Assembly (NCBI GenBank): GCA_001767435.1 | Contig: MEKT01000025.1 | Location: 1-56,501 of the forward strand | Origin: Acidobacteria bacterium RIFCSPLOWO2_02_FULL_65_29 | GTDB lineage: Bacteria > Acidobacteriota > Vicinamibacteria > Vicinamibacterales > CAVVIG01 | Length of the DNA stretch: 56,501 nucleotides | Reading direction: 5' to 3' | Shown: positions 1 through 10,500 of the stretch, in pieces | How positions within the stretch are numbered: position 1 is the stretch's first letter | Layout: each line of letters begins with the position of its first letter | Position numbers and translations under genes: made by a program | The notes under the pieces: generated by a model | Database searches by the model: none | What the model was told of the DNA's origin: nothing | Seen by the model: the letters and a program-made list of their open reading frames with translations, nothing else

Positions 1-1
1 C

Positions 2-262
2 GCCGTCGCATTCATCCAGCAGACGATTCCAGCGCCGCCGCCGGGCGCCGCCATCGAGGTGTGGTCCGCCGGAGGCGTAGACGTCATCACGCGCACGTCG
101 CAAGGCGCCCTGGTCCTCGGGTTGCTGCCGGTCGTGCCCATGACCGTCGTTTCCTCGCTCTTGATGATTGTGGTTTCCCGACTGACCGCCCGATCCGCGC
201 CGGCGCCTGCGACAATGAACCGTTATTTCGACGGCGAGGTATCGCACAGAGCTGACAGCTGA
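2..262 (+). CDS. C-terminal end of a probable sodium/solute symporter (partial)
   Basis: The frame is open from the window edge and ends at 262, giving the last 86 residues of a membrane protein. It has a hydrophobic segment (roughly residues 36-60 of the fragment) followed by a short polar tail, T-x-N-R-Y-F, that resembles the tail of sodium:solute symporter family proteins, which often end with a P-x-x-x-T-x-x-R-F-F-like motif. The assignment rests on this tail and one membrane segment only, so it is tentative. It lies 24 bp upstream of the next transporter on the same strand and may be co-transcribed with it. The start lies outside the window. Confidence 0.5.
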   Translation, partial: AVAFIQQTIPAPPPGAAIEVWSAGGVDVITRTSQGALVLGLLPVVPMTVVSSLLMIVVSRLTARSAPAPATMNRYFDGEVSHRADS

Positions 263-285
263 TCGCTGACAGCTGAGAGCTGACT
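247..285. repeat. Short imperfect tandem repeat of AGCTGA-type units
   Basis: The stop region of the first gene and the leader of the MFS gene consist of overlapping copies of GAGCTGACAGCTGA/TCGCTGACAGCTGA. The units are imperfectly palindromic because AGCT lies at their centre. The array covers the expected ribosome-binding region of the next gene, where no good Shine-Dalgarno sequence is visible. Confidence 0.6.
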
Positions 286-286
286 T

Positions 287-1618
287 ATGTCCACCCCATC
301 CCTCCCCCCGCTGACGCGAGTGCAGTGGCTGATCTGTACGATCGCCGCCATCGGCTTCGCCTTCGATTCCTACGAGCTGCTGATGGCGCCGCTCGTCGTG
401 CCCCCCGCGCTCACCGCACTGCTCGGCGTTGCGCCGAACAGCCCCGCGGTGAACGCCTGGGTGGGCTACATGCTCTACATCCCGGCCGTGGCCGGCGGCA
501 TCTTCGGGCTGATCGGCGGGTACTTGACGGATCTGCTCGGCCGTCGCCGCGTGCTCGTGTGGAGCATTCTCTTGTATGCCTTCGCGGCGCTCGCCGCGGG
601 CTTTGCGACCTCGGTGGGATGGCTGCTCTTCTGGCGCTGCTGCACGTTTGTCGGCGTGTGCGTCGAGTTCGTGGCCGCTGTCGCCTGGCTGGCCGAGCTC
701 TTCCCCGAGCCCAAACGGCGCGAGACGATCATCGGATACACCCAGGCGTTCGGATCGCTTGGCGGCGTGATGGTCACGGGCGCCTATTACCTGATCGTGA
801 CCTACGAGGAGTCGTTCCCGGCGGTCCGCGGCGCACACGAAGCGTGGCGCTACACGCTGATGTCGGGCGTCATTCCCGCCATCCCGCTGATCGTGATTCG
901 CCCGTTTCTCCCGGAGTCGCCCGCCTGGCGCGAGAAGAAGGCCGCCGGCACGCTGAAGCGTCCGAGCCTCGGCGAGCTCTTCGACCCGCGCTTCCGCCAG
1001 ACAACCATCGTCACGACGGTGATGATGGCGTGCGCGTTTGCGGCCGCATTCGGCGCCATTCAGCAGGTGCCGCGCATCGTGCCGGGGCTGCCCGAAGTGA
1101 GCGGCCTCGCCCGCCCGGCGCAGCAACAGGTCGTGAGCGCCGTGCAGTCGTTTCAGGAGTTCGGTGGCCTGAGCGGCAGAATCCTGCTGGCGTTTCTGGC
1201 CGTGCGCATCCTGAGCCGTCGCAAGCTCGTGCGCGTGTTCCAGGTGCCGGGCCTGATCCTGTTGCCGTGGGTGTTCCTGGTCGCGGCCACGACCAACGTG
1301 ACCCTCCTCCAGTGGGGCACGTTCCTGGTCGGGATGGCGACGATCGCGCAATTCAGTTTCTGGGGAAACTACCTGCCGCGCGTGTATCCCGTGCATCTGC
1401 GCGGCACCGGCGAAAGCTTTGCCGCCAACGTCGGCGGCCGCATGCTCGGGACATCGGCTGCCCTCATCACGACGCAGCTCGTGCCCTACATGCCTGGCGG
1501 CGCGTTGCCGACCCGGCTGGCGTACGCGTGCGCGCTCGTCGGCACGACGGTCTACGTGATTGGTTTTGCCGCCAGTTTCTGGCTGCCGGAACCGAAGCGT
1601 GAGGACCTGCCGGAGTGA
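287..1618 (+). CDS. MFS transporter
   Basis: A 443-residue integral membrane protein with about twelve hydrophobic segments, the usual size for the major facilitator superfamily. The N-terminal segment (residues 12-35) holds a D-S-Y-E motif typical of sugar/organic-acid MFS carriers. A loop between the second and third helices, around residues 80-90, carries G-x-x-x-D-x-x-G-R-R, the MFS A-motif. The second half has a longer central loop rich in charged residues (about 205-235). The protein should be a secondary carrier in the inner membrane; its substrate cannot be read from sequence. The ATG at 287 is used because it begins just before the first membrane segment. It is convergent with the thioredoxin-like gene downstream, with a repeat array between them. 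Confidence 0.85.
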   Translation: MSTPSLPPLTRVQWLICTIAAIGFAFDSYELLMAPLVVPPALTALLGVAPNSPAVNAWVGYMLYIPAVAGGIFGLIGGYLTDLLGRRRVLVWSILLYAFAALAAGFATSVGWLLFWRCCTFVGVCVEFVAAVAWLAELFPEPKRRETIIGYTQAFGSLGGVMVTGAYYLIVTYEESFPAVRGAHEAWRYTLMSGVIPAIPLIVIRPFLPESPAWREKKAAGTLKRPSLGELFDPRFRQTTIVTTVMMACAFAAAFGAIQQVPRIVPGLPEVSGLARPAQQQVVSAVQSFQEFGGLSGRILLAFLAVRILSRRKLVRVFQVPGLILLPWVFLVAATTNVTLLQWGTFLVGMATIAQFSFWGNYLPRVYPVHLRGTGESFAANVGGRMLGTSAALITTQLVPYMPGGALPTRLAYACALVGTTVYVIGFAASFWLPEPKREDLPE

Positions 1619-1630
1619 GGGGGTACCCTT

Positions 1631-1710
1631 GAGGATTTGAGGATTTGAGGATTTGAGGATTCGAGGATTCGAGGATTCGAGGATTCGAGGATTTGAGGAT
1701 TTGAGGATCT
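1631..1710. repeat. Tandem repeat, ten copies of an 8-bp unit GAGGATTY
   Basis: Ten contiguous 8-bp units fill 80 bp between two convergent genes: three GAGGATTT, four GAGGATTC, two GAGGATTT and a final GAGGATCT. The C/T variation falls in blocks, as expected from slippage or unit-by-unit duplication. There is no dyad, spacer or coding potential, so it is a simple sequence repeat and not a CRISPR or an origin iteron array. Confidence 0.95.
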
Positions 1711-1724
1711 GGCGTTTTTTCGTG

Positions 1725-2576
1725 TCAGGGTTTCGCGCTCGCGATCTTCTCGACGATGGCCTTCGCCTGAGGCAGGCTGATCGCGCACGCGGGATCATCC
1801 ATGCGGCACCTCGCCACCGTGAGGTGGCAGCCGCAGTTGCACTCTTCCTCGTTGAGCGCCAGGAGCGCCGTTGTCCGCTGCTCGGGCGACAGCGTGGCAA
1901 GGTCGACGCCGGGAATCGACTTCAGCTGCGCCACGTTCTCGACGCCGACCGCTTTCTCCTTCAGATCCACCCGCACGATCTCGGCGTTCGTCGTCATTCC
2001 GGCCAGCAGGCGCGTGCTCGCTTCGGTTGCGCGCGCGTTCAGCATGCCCACGTTCTTCTGCGCAAGCTTCCCGTCGCGATCCAGCACGAACGTCGTGGGC
2101 AGCGCCATCACGCCTGGAAAGATCTCCCGAAGCGAGGCCGTCGCCATGACGACGGGATAGTTGACGTGGTGTTCTTCGGCAAAGCGCTTGACGACGTCGA
2201 CCGACGCCTCGTCTTCCGAAATCCCGACAATCACCAGGTTGTCACGATACTTTTCCTGGAGCGCGACCAAATCGGGAATCTCGGCTCGGCACGGCGCACA
2301 CCACGTGGCCCAGAAATTGACGATGACGACCTTGCCGCGCCAGTCTGCCGAGGAGAACGATCGGCCGTCCAGGTCCGTGACGGTAAAGGCAGGCACGTCG
2401 AGCGGCTCTTTCAGCAAGCGGACGGTGACCGGTTCGCCCGAGGCCTCTTCGGTGTTGATTCCCGAGACGCCCCGGCATCCGGCGCTCGAGACCGCCGCCA
2501 GCACGCATGCCAAGACCGCCGCCGGACCGCCGACGCGGGGAGCGCGCCAGGGCCGGGTTCCGTATGCCCATTCCAT
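1725..2576 (-). CDS. TlpA-family thiol-disulfide lipoprotein with Cys-rich C-terminal tail
   Basis: A 283-residue protein with a hydrophobic N-terminus ending in a lipobox-like S-S-A-G-C (C34), so it is probably a membrane-anchored periplasmic lipoprotein. Residues 58-195 form a thioredoxin/redoxin fold with the active site W-C-A-P-C (C93, C96) and the conserved cis-proline region A-L-P-T-T. TlpA/ResA proteins reduce periplasmic disulfides, often for cytochrome c maturation. The C-terminal extension (about 200-283) ends in a cluster C246-x-C248-x-C250-x6-C257-x6-C264 that is not part of a normal thioredoxin and could bind metal. The gene is monocistronic and convergent with the MFS gene. Function beyond thiol redox is inference. 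Confidence 0.85.
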   Translation of the reverse strand: MEWAYGTRPWRAPRVGGPAAVLACVLAAVSSAGCRGVSGINTEEASGEPVTVRLLKEPLDVPAFTVTDLDGRSFSSADWRGKVVIVNFWATWCAPCRAEIPDLVALQEKYRDNLVIVGISEDEASVDVVKRFAEEHHVNYPVVMATASLREIFPGVMALPTTFVLDRDGKLAQKNVGMLNARATEASTRLLAGMTTNAEIVRVDLKEKAVGVENVAQLKSIPGVDLATLSPEQRTTALLALNEEECNCGCHLTVARCRMDDPACAISLPQAKAIVEKIASAKP

Positions 2577-2705
2577 GATCCCATCCTAACAGTTCTAGAC
2601 ATCTTCTAAGGCCATGATCGTGACACATGAAGCACGTTTCTGTCGGTGAGAAGCTGGAAAAAGGGGTACGACCGCTTTCGCACATCGGAGTAAGATCTGC
2701 CCGCC

Positions 2706-3155
2706 ATGCTGACACAACCCATTCGCGCGGCGCTCCTCGTGGGGCTCGCGCTCGCCACGGCCGCTGCGCTTCAGGCGCAGGCGGTCAGAACCTATAAGAC
2801 GCGCCTGGCGCCGGTGCCGGTCCCGACATTCACGCCCTCGATCACCGGCGCGGGTTCGGTCACGGCGACGCTCGCCGGAACGAAACTCACTGTTGCCGGC
2901 ACGTTCGAGGGACTGGCCTCGCCCGCGACCGTCGCCCGCCTTCACAAGAGCCCGAAGCCCGGCATTCGGGGCGACGTGCTTTTCAACCTGACGACGACCG
3001 GCGGGACGAGCGGAACAATTGGAGGCACGTTCGACTTGACGCCGGCGCAGATACAGGAGATCGCGGCAAGCCGCTACTACGTGCAGCTTCACAGCGAGAA
3101 GGCGCCCGACGGCAACTTGTGGGGATGGCTGCAGGCGCAGGAGATCCGAAAATGA
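2706..3155 (+). CDS. Exported CHRD-domain protein
   Basis: A 149-residue protein with a Sec signal peptide (hydrophobic core residues 8-21, probable cleavage after A-Q-A at 24-26). The rest matches the CHRD domain seen in bacterial secreted proteins and in animal chordin: an alternating beta pattern, G-x-F-x-G-L near the middle and a final Y-V-x-L-H-S-x-x-x-P-x-G-x-x-x-G. CHRD domains are beta-sandwich modules of uncertain biochemical role. Its stop codon overlaps the next start codon (ATGA at 3152-3155), so it is translationally coupled to the quinoprotein dehydrogenase downstream and may be its partner. Confidence 0.85.
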   Translation: MLTQPIRAALLVGLALATAAALQAQAVRTYKTRLAPVPVPTFTPSITGAGSVTATLAGTKLTVAGTFEGLASPATVARLHKSPKPGIRGDVLFNLTTTGGTSGTIGGTFDLTPAQIQEIAASRYYVQLHSEKAPDGNLWGWLQAQEIRK

Positions 3156-5356
3156 GAGCTCGAATCGCGGTGACGACCATGTTGGGAGCGTTCGTAGCCG
3201 CGCTGCTCGGGGCCCAACAGCCGGCCCCCACCGCCGTGTTCAACGCGCAGCAGGCGGCGGCCGGACGCACGGCGTACGACGCCAGCTGCGCGGCCTGCCA
3301 CCTCGCCGACCTGGGCGGCCGAAACGAAGCGCCGCCGCTCGCCGGCACCGACTTCATGAACACGTGGCGCACGCGCACCACGCAGGATCTGTTCGAGTTC
3401 ATGCAGGGCACGATGCCGCCGGGCGGCCCGACGCTGCCGGCCGAGACCTACCTGAGCATTGCCGCCTACCTGCTTCAGCAGAATGGCGCCCCTGCCGGGA
3501 CGGAGGCGTTTGCCGCCACGACCGCGATGCCCATAGGCACGGTGGCCACCGGTCAGCGTCCGGTCGCTGCCGCGCAAGCCGCGGCCGGCGGGCCCGAGCG
3601 CGGCGCGGGTGGACGCGGGCAGGCGCCCGGCGGACGCGGAGGTCGAGGCGGCGCCGATGGTGGTCCGCCCGCCGGGCGTGGACAGGCGCTCCCCGCGCGC
3701 GGGGTCACGGTCGCCGGCGAGGTCAAGAACTACGTTCCGGTAACCGACGCCATGCTGCGCAACCCGCCAGCCGGCGACTGGCTGATGGCCCGCCGAACTT
3801 ACCAAGGCTGGAGCCATAGCCCGCTCAGCGAGATCACGCGCGACAACGTGAAGGATCTGAAGCTCGCGTGGGTGTGGTCGATGCGCGACGGGCTCGGCGC
3901 CAACCAGCCCATGCCGCTCGTGCACAACGGCATCGTCTATCTCTTCAATCCCGGCAACATCGTGCAGGCGCTCGACGGCCGCACGGGCGATCTGATCTGG
4001 GAGAACGAGGTCGGCCCGATCCAGCAGATCGGCATGGGCTCGATGCGCAGCATCGCGATCTTCGAAGAGAAGCTGATCGTCTCCACGACCGACGCCCGGA
4101 TAGTCGCGCTCGACGCGCGCACCGGCAAGCCGATCTGGGAAACCGTCGTCGCCGAGCGCGCCAAGGGCTTCGGCCAGACGAGCGGACCAATCGTTGCGCG
4201 AGGCAAGGTCATTTCGGGGATGCAGGGATGCGCACGCTACGGCCCGGATCGCTGCTTCATCAGCGCGTACGACGTGAACACGGGGAAGCTCGTCTGGAAG
4301 TTCCATACGATTGCGCACGCTGGCGAGCCCGGCGGCGATACGTGGGGAAAGCTGCCCGACATCTTCCGCAAGGGCGGGGAGACGTGGATCACCGGCAGCT
4401 ACGATCCGGATCTGAACCTCACATACTGGGGCGTCGCACAGGCCAAACCCTGGATGCCGGCGTCGCGCGGCAACTCGATCTTCGATCAGTCGCTGTATAC
4501 CACATCCACCGTCGCGCTCAACGTGGACGATGGCAAGCTGGCGTGGCACTTCCAGGAGATTCCGGGCGAATCGCTCGACCTCGATGAAGTGTACGAGCGC
4601 GTGCTCGTCGACGTCGGCCCCGAGAAGTACGTGTTCAACATCGGGAAGTCGGGCATTCTCTGGAAGGTCGATCGCCGCAACGGCAAGTTCGTCGGCGCGA
4701 AGGAAACCGTCTATCAAAACGTCTACGATCGGATCGACCCAAAGACCGGCCTCATCAGCTACAGGAACGACATCGTCGAGCAGCAGGTCGAGACGTGGAT
4801 CCAGTCGTGCCCGAGCACCGAGGGCGGCCACAACTGGCAGGCGATGAGCTATCACCAGCCGACCAATGCGCTGATCATTCCGCTCAGCCAGTCGTGCATG
4901 GAGATTTCCGGACGCCGGTTGAACCTCACGGAAGGCGCCGGCGGCACGAACGCCGATCGGCGCTTCTTCGAGATGCCAGGCAGCGACGGCAACATCGGCA
5001 AGCTGGCGGCGTACGACGCGGCGTCGATGAAGGAGCTGTGGAGCTACCAGCAGCGCGCGCCGTTTCTCACGGCCGTTCTGTCCACGGCGGGCGGTCTCGC
5101 CTTCGTCGGGGATCTCGATCGCCGGTTCAGGGCTTTCGATGCGCGGACGGGCGCCATTCTGTGGGAGACGCGCCTCGGGACGTCGGTGCAGGGCTTCCCG
5201 GTGTCGTTCAGCATCGGGTCGAAGCAGTACGTTGCGGTCACGACGGGGCTTGGCGGTGGCAGTCCGCGCGCCGTGCCGCGCGCGATCGCGCCAGAGATTC
5301 GATACACGGACACGGGCCACGCGCTGTACGTCTTCGAGCTGCCGGAGAAGAGATAA
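3152..5356 (+). CDS. PQQ-dependent dehydrogenase with fused N-terminal cytochrome c domain
   Basis: A 734-residue exported enzyme. A signal peptide (residues 1-22) is followed by a cytochrome c domain with the haem motif C-A-A-C-H (C46-H50) and a distal methionine in a T-M-P-P-G segment. A Gly/Pro/Arg-rich linker (about 150-190) leads to a PQQ beta-propeller (about 205-734) with repeated W-x-W-x-x-x and A-x-D-x-x-T-G-x-x-x-W signatures. Periplasmic quinoproteins of this type oxidise alcohols, aldehydes or sugars and pass electrons through the attached haem. The order haem-then-propeller reverses that of type II alcohol dehydrogenases, where haem is C-terminal. The start at 3152 overlaps the CHRD stop by 4 bp and gives a clean signal peptide; an upstream in-frame ATG at 3119 would not. 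The substrate is unknown. Confidence 0.9.
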   Translation: MRARIAVTTMLGAFVAALLGAQQPAPTAVFNAQQAAAGRTAYDASCAACHLADLGGRNEAPPLAGTDFMNTWRTRTTQDLFEFMQGTMPPGGPTLPAETYLSIAAYLLQQNGAPAGTEAFAATTAMPIGTVATGQRPVAAAQAAAGGPERGAGGRGQAPGGRGGRGGADGGPPAGRGQALPARGVTVAGEVKNYVPVTDAMLRNPPAGDWLMARRTYQGWSHSPLSEITRDNVKDLKLAWVWSMRDGLGANQPMPLVHNGIVYLFNPGNIVQALDGRTGDLIWENEVGPIQQIGMGSMRSIAIFEEKLIVSTTDARIVALDARTGKPIWETVVAERAKGFGQTSGPIVARGKVISGMQGCARYGPDRCFISAYDVNTGKLVWKFHTIAHAGEPGGDTWGKLPDIFRKGGETWITGSYDPDLNLTYWGVAQAKPWMPASRGNSIFDQSLYTTSTVALNVDDGKLAWHFQEIPGESLDLDEVYERVLVDVGPEKYVFNIGKSGILWKVDRRNGKFVGAKETVYQNVYDRIDPKTGLISYRNDIVEQQVETWIQSCPSTEGGHNWQAMSYHQPTNALIIPLSQSCMEISGRRLNLTEGAGGTNADRRFFEMPGSDGNIGKLAAYDAASMKELWSYQQRAPFLTAVLSTAGGLAFVGDLDRRFRAFDARTGAILWETRLGTSVQGFPVSFSIGSKQYVAVTTGLGGGSPRAVPRAIAPEIRYTDTGHALYVFELPEKR

Positions 5357-5360
5357 AGGC

Positions 5361-5888
5361 CTACTGTTGGAGCGTCTTCAGTCCTGGCGGAATGGGATTG
5401 GGAATCGGATTGAGCGGATCGACGTAGATGGTGCCCGGCGTGTCGGTGGCGAAGTGCCGCGTGCCCGTCTTTCCCCACGTGACCGGCACCGCGCTGCCGA
5501 AAAACGAGCTGGCGCGCGGCGACGCCGCGCCGTTGCACGAAGCTACCAAGACGTCGACCGTGTCCGGCTGATTGTTCTTCTCGATCGTGAAAACATACCC
5601 GCTCTTGACGACGCCGTTCACGCTCAGATCGGGACTGATGAACCCGAACGTCGTGGCCGGCGGCGGCTTGACGAGATCGGCCAGGTCGGTCGCGTAGCCG
5701 CCCCCCCCGCACGTCGAGTAGTAGTTCGCTTCGCTGCTCGAGATCGTGCGAAGCGCCGCCGCCGCGGCGCCCTCCTGGGCGTTCATCCTCGCCTTGAGTA
5801 GCCCCGGCACCGCGATGGCCGCGATGATCCCGATGATCGCCACGACGATCAAGAGCTCGATGAGCGTGAATCCTCGTGCCTTGCGCAT
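5361..5888 (-). CDS. Type IV pilin-like prepilin
   Basis: A 175-residue protein with a textbook class III (type IV) prepilin leader: a short basic leader M-R-K-A-R-G, cleavage before Phe7, Glu at mature position 5, and a long hydrophobic helix ending near residue 28. The globular part contains a cysteine pair (near residues 60 and 117) that could form the usual pilin disulfide loop. It would be processed by a PilD peptidase and assembled into a type IV pilus or a type II secretion pseudopilus. No pil genes are adjacent, so it is an orphan pilin transcribed convergently with the quinoprotein gene. A sigma-54 type promoter and upstream repeats precede it, consistent with PilS/PilR control of a major pilin. 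Confidence 0.9.
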   Translation of the reverse strand: MRKARGFTLIELLIVVAIIGIIAAIAVPGLLKARMNAQEGAAAAALRTISSSEANYYSTCGGGGYATDLADLVKPPPATTFGFISPDLSVNGVVKSGYVFTIEKNNQPDTVDVLVASCNGAASPRASSFFGSAVPVTWGKTGTRHFATDTPGTIYVDPLNPIPNPIPPGLKTLQQ

Positions 5889-5915
5889 AGACGTCTAAGA
5901 GACTCTATCGGACGA

Positions 5916-5930
5916 GCAAGCCAGGTGCCG
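5916..5930 (-). promoter_or_regulatory. Sigma-54 (-24/-12) promoter of the prepilin gene
   Basis: Read on the minus strand the site is CGGCACCTGGCTTGC: GG at -24, GC at -12 and the correct 5-nt gap between CGGCAC and TTGC (consensus TGGCAC-N5-TTGC). It ends 28 bp upstream of the ATG, leaving room for a short leader. Sigma-54 control is the rule for pilA genes in several proteobacteria. Confidence 0.75.
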
Positions 5931-5992
5931 TATTGTCCATCGTGTAATTCCGTGTATTTTCGCGCGAGATGCAGGGAAAGCGCAACAAATCT

Positions 5993-6019
5993 TGACACTT
6001 CGGTGACAGAAAATGTCAC
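5993..6019 (-). promoter_or_regulatory. Probable enhancer-binding (PilR-like) sites upstream of the pilin promoter
   Basis: Three TGACA/TGTCA pentamers lie at 5993-5997, 6004-6008 and 6014-6018. The last two form a perfect inverted repeat, GTGACA-5 nt-TGTCAC (6003-6019). The spacing of 10-11 bp puts them on one face of the helix. They sit about 100 bp upstream of the predicted transcription start, the normal place for an NtrC-type activator. The minus strand reads CTGTC and GTGTC, like the (C/G)TGTC elements described for PilR. Confidence 0.55.
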
Positions 6020-6119
6020 TGCCGCAGCGCCGGACGCTTCTGCTGCCTGGCGCGGGGCGCCGTACGACCGACGGCGAGTCTAAGTTCTAGGCCGGTCGTG
6101 GGGCGGAGCCCCACGTTAG

Positions 6120-7556
6120 TTAAGCCAGGGGCGCGGGCAGGTCGGACCGGCCCATCAGGTACTGATCGACCCCGCGCGCGCACGATCGGCCCTCGGCGAT
6201 CGCCCAGACGATGAGCGACTGGCCGCGCTGCATGTCGCCGGCGGCGAAGACGCCGGGGACGCTCGTCATCCAGCGCGCGTCACGCCAGACGTTGCCGCGT
6301 TCGGTGATCTTCACGCCCAGCTGGTCCAGCATGCCGCCGCGCTCGGGCCCGAGGAACCCCATGGCCAGGAGCACGAGGCCGGCCTGGAGCGAGAACTCGC
6401 TGTTCGGCACCGGCTTGAAGGAGCCGCCGACGAGCTCGACCTTGCTCGCGTGGAGCGAGGCGACCGAGCCGCGATCGTCGCCGCTGAACTTCTGCGTCGC
6501 GATGGAGTAGAGCCGATCGCCGCCCTCTTCGTGGGCCGTGGATACGCGGAAGATATTCGGCCAGAGCGGCCACGGATTGCCGTCCGAACGGTCGTCGGGC
6601 GGACGCGACAGGAGCTCGAGCTGATGCACGCGTGCCGCGCCCTGCCGGTGTGCCGTGCCGAGGCAGTCGGCGCCGGTATCGCCGCCGCCGATGATGATGA
6701 CGTGCTTTCCGCTTGCGGTGATGAAGCCCTCGTCGGTGATGGCATCTCCCTCGCAGCGCTTGTTCTGCAGCGTCAGGTAGTCCATCGCGAAGTGAATGCC
6801 CGAGAGCTCGCGCCCCGGCACGGGCAAATCGCGTGGACGCGTGGCGCCGCCGGCCAGCACGATGGCCTCGAAGTCGCGACGAAGCTCGTCGACGGGCACG
6901 GTGACGCCGACGTTCGCGTTGGTGCGGAACATGACGCCCTCTTCGGTGAGTAGCGCCAGCCGGCGGTCGACAAATTTCTTTTCGAGCTTGAACTCGGGAA
7001 TGCCGTAGCGCAGCAGCCCGCCGATGCGATCGGCGCGCTCGAACACCGTCACCCAGTGTCCGGCGCGATTGAGCTGCGCGGCCGCCGCCAGGCCCGCGGG
7101 TCCCGAGCCGACCACCGCCACGCGTTTGCCGGTCCGGATCTCGGGGGGATCGGCGGTGACCCAGCCCTCGTCGAACGCCCGATCGATGATCGACACCTCG
7201 ACGGCCTTGATGGTGACCGGGTCGCTGTTGATGCCGAGCACGCACGCGCCCTCGCACGGGGCGGGGCACAAGCGGCCCGTGAACTCGGGAAAATTGTTCG
7301 TCGCATGCAGCCGCTCGATCGCCGCCTGCCACCGGTCGCGATACACCAGGTCGTTCCAGTCGGGGATGAGATTCCCGAGCGGACATCCGCTGTGGCAGAA
7401 CGGGATGCCGCAGTCCATGCACCGCGCCGCCTGGTCCTTCAGCGGACCTTCGGGGTAGGGCAGGTACACCTCGTGCCAGTCGCGGACGCGTTCGCCCACG
7501 GGCCGCGTCGGGTGCTTCTGTCGCGTGATTTCGATGAAACCGGTGACCTTACCCAC
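6120..7556 (-). CDS. gltD: Glutamate synthase small subunit (NADPH, GltD)
   Basis: A 478-residue flavoprotein that passes electrons from NADPH to the large subunit for synthesis of glutamate from glutamine and 2-oxoglutarate. The N-terminal domain holds two cysteine clusters for [4Fe-4S] binding (C46, C49, C54, C58 and C97, C101, C105). An FAD-binding G-S-G-P-A-G lies at 150-155 and a nucleotide-binding G-G-G-D-T-G near 290. The C-terminal G-D-M-x-x-G segment completes the FAD site. Length and order match the beta subunit family. Its start overlaps the end of gltB by 8 bp, so the two are translationally coupled in the order gltB-gltD. Confidence 0.97.
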   Translation of the reverse strand: MGKVTGFIEITRQKHPTRPVGERVRDWHEVYLPYPEGPLKDQAARCMDCGIPFCHSGCPLGNLIPDWNDLVYRDRWQAAIERLHATNNFPEFTGRLCPAPCEGACVLGINSDPVTIKAVEVSIIDRAFDEGWVTADPPEIRTGKRVAVVGSGPAGLAAAAQLNRAGHWVTVFERADRIGGLLRYGIPEFKLEKKFVDRRLALLTEEGVMFRTNANVGVTVPVDELRRDFEAIVLAGGATRPRDLPVPGRELSGIHFAMDYLTLQNKRCEGDAITDEGFITASGKHVIIIGGGDTGADCLGTAHRQGAARVHQLELLSRPPDDRSDGNPWPLWPNIFRVSTAHEEGGDRLYSIATQKFSGDDRGSVASLHASKVELVGGSFKPVPNSEFSLQAGLVLLAMGFLGPERGGMLDQLGVKITERGNVWRDARWMTSVPGVFAAGDMQRGQSLIVWAIAEGRSCARGVDQYLMGRSDLPAPLA

Positions 7557-10500
7557 CGACCGCGGCTCCCACGAGCTCGGTGAAGGACGCGTTCCGGCCG
7601 GCCGCGGCGGCCCGCGCCTCGGCCTCGAGCACGCGCTTGTAGTCGCGCGGCATGATCTTCACGAATTGCCGGGCGCTGTCGGCCCAGTCGGCCAGTACCC
7701 GCGTGCCGAGCTCGCTGCCCGTGTACCGCACGTGCTGTATGACGAGTCGCCGCACGAGCTCGAGATCGTCGCGCTGGTCGAGCGGCTCGAGGTCCACCAT
7801 CTGCCGGTTGCAGCGCTTCGCGAACGTGCCTCGAGCATCGAGCACGTACGCCACGCCGCCGCTCATGCCCGCCGCAAAGTTCCGCCCCGTGCGGCCGAGC
7901 ACGACGACGCGCCCGCCGGTCATGTACTCGCAGCCGTGGTCTCCCACGCCCTCGACGACCGTGTGGGCGCCGCTGTTGCGAACGGCAAAGCGCTCGCCCG
8001 CCACGCCCCGGAAGTACGCCTCGCCGCTCGTCGCGCCGTAGAGCGCGACATTGCCGACGAGAATGTTCTCTTCGGCGACAAACGTGGACGCCGCGGGCGG
8101 AAAGACGATGATCTTGCCGCCCGAGAGGCCTTTCCCGATGTAGTCGTTCGAGTCGCCTTCGAGCGTGAGCGTGATGCCCCGCGGCACGAACGCGCCGAAG
8201 CTCTGGCCGGCCGACCCGGTGAACCGCAGCCGGATCGTGTCGTCGGGCAGCCCTTCGCCGCCGTACCGCTTCGTGACCTCGTAGCCGAGCATCGTGCCGA
8301 CGGTGCGGTTGATGTTGCGGATCGGCAGCGTGAGCGAGACGGGCGTGCCGCGCGCCAACGCGTCCGCGCACTGCTCGATCAGACGGTTGTCGAGCGCCTG
8401 CGCGAGGCCGTGGTCCTGCGCCACGACCCTGCGCCGCGGCGCGTCGGCGGCCACCGGCGGCTCGTAGAGGATGTTCGAGTAGTCCAACCCTTTCGCCTTC
8501 CAGTGGTCCACGGCCTTGCGGAAGCTCAGCCGGTCCACGCGACCGATCATCTCGTCCATCGTGCGGAAGCCGAGCGCCGCCATGTGCTCCCGCACTTCCT
8601 CGGCGACGAACCGGAAGAAGTTCTCCACGAACTCCGGCTTGCCCGTGAACTTCTTGCGGAGCTCCGGATCCTGCGTGGCGACGCCCACGGGGCACGTGTT
8701 GAGATGGCAGACGCGCATCATGATGCAGCCCGACACCACCAGCGGCGCCGTCGCGAAGCCGTATTCTTCGGCGCCCATGAGCGCCGCGACGACGACGTCG
8801 CGCCCGGTCTTGAGCTGCCCGTCCACCTGGACCGTGATGCGATCGCGCAGCTTGTTGAGCATCAGAACCTGCTGCGTCTCGGCCAGGCCGAGCTCCCACG
8901 GCACGCCGCCGTGCTTGATGGAGGTGAGCGGGGAGGCGCCCGTGCCGCCGTCGTGGCCCGAGATGAGCACGACGTCCGCGTGCGCCTTCGCCACGCCGGC
9001 GGCGACCGTGCCGACGCCCGCCACCGCGACGAGCTTCACGTGAATCCGCGCGAGCGGGTTGGCGTTCTTCAGGTCGTGAATGAGCTGCGCGAGGTCTTCG
9101 ATGGAATAGATGTCGTGATGCGGCGGCGGCGAAATGAGCCCCACGCCGGGCGTCGCGTACCGCACCTTCGCGATCCACGGATAGACTTTGTGGCCCGGGA
9201 GCTGTCCGCCTTCCCCCGGCTTGGCGCCCTGCGCCATCTTGATCTGCAGATCGCTGCAGTTGACCAGGTACTCGCTCGTCACGCCGAACCGCGCCGAGGC
9301 GACCTGCTTCACGGCGCTCCGCCGCCAGTCGCCGTTCGGGTCTTTCGTGTAGCGCGCCGGATCCTCGCCGCCCTCGCCCGTGTTGGATTTCCCGCCGAGG
9401 CGGTTCATGGCGATGGCCAGCGTCTCGTGCGCCTCCTGTGAAATCGATCCGTAGGACATCGCGCCGGTGGCAAACCGCTTGACGATCGACTCGACCGGCT
9501 CGACGTCGTCCAACGGAATCGGCGTGGGCGCGTTCTGGATGTCGAGGAGCCCTCTGAGGGTCGCGAGCCTCCGGCTCTGATCGTCCACGAGCCGCGAGTA
9601 CTCCTTGAAGATCGTGTACTGGCCGCTCCTCGTCGCGTGCTGCAGCTTGAACACGGTCTCGGGGTTGAAGAGGTGGTACTCGCCGTCGCGGCGCCACTGG
9701 TACTCGCCGCCCCACTCGAGGTCGTGCTCGCCGACCGGCCGCGTGGGAAACGCCTTCTCGTGCCGCCGGCGCACCTCTTCCGCGATGACGTCGATCCCGA
9801 CGCCCGAGATGCGCGAGGCCGTACGCGTGAAGTACCGGTCGACCAGCGACTGTTGCAGACCGACGGCCTCGAACACTTGCGCGCCGCAATAGCCCTGAAG
9901 CGTCGAAATGCCCATCTTGGACATCACTTTGAGGATGCCCTTGTTGAGCGCCTTGATGTAGTGGACGACCGCTTGCTCGTGCGTGACGCCGACGAGGAGC
10001 CGGTTGCGGATCATGTCGTCGAGCGTCTCGAACGCCAGATACGGGTTCACCGCACCGGCGCCGTAGCCGAGCAGCAGCGCGCAGTGGTGCACCTCGCGCG
10101 CGTCGCCCGACTCGACGATGAGCGCGCAGCGCGTGCGGGTGCCCTGCCGCACCAGGTGATGGTGCACGCCCGAGGTGGCGAGCAGGCTCGGAATCGGCGC
10201 ACGATCGCGATCGGCGTCGCGGTCCGAGAGAATGAGAATGGTGTAGCCGGCCTCGACCGCCGCCGACGCCCTCCGGTTGAGATCCTCCATCGCGCGTTCG
10301 AGCCCGGTCCCGCCCAGCGCCACGTCGAAGAGCATCGGAATGCGAATGGCGCGAAAGCCCGGGTCGTAGACGTGCCGCAGCTTCGCCAGCTGATCGTTGT
10401 CGATGACCGGGTACTTGATCTTGATCTGCCGGCACGATTCCGGCCGCGGATCGAGCAGGTTGCCTTCGGGCCCGATCGTCGATTCCATCGACGTCACCAG

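Noticed and set aside
1631-1710. CRISPR array
   Set aside because: The units are 8 bp and contiguous with no spacers; no cas genes are present.
3089-5320. Minus-strand frame of 743 codons opposite the quinoprotein gene
   Set aside because: Shadow of the PQQ dehydrogenase; Arg/Ala-rich without motifs.
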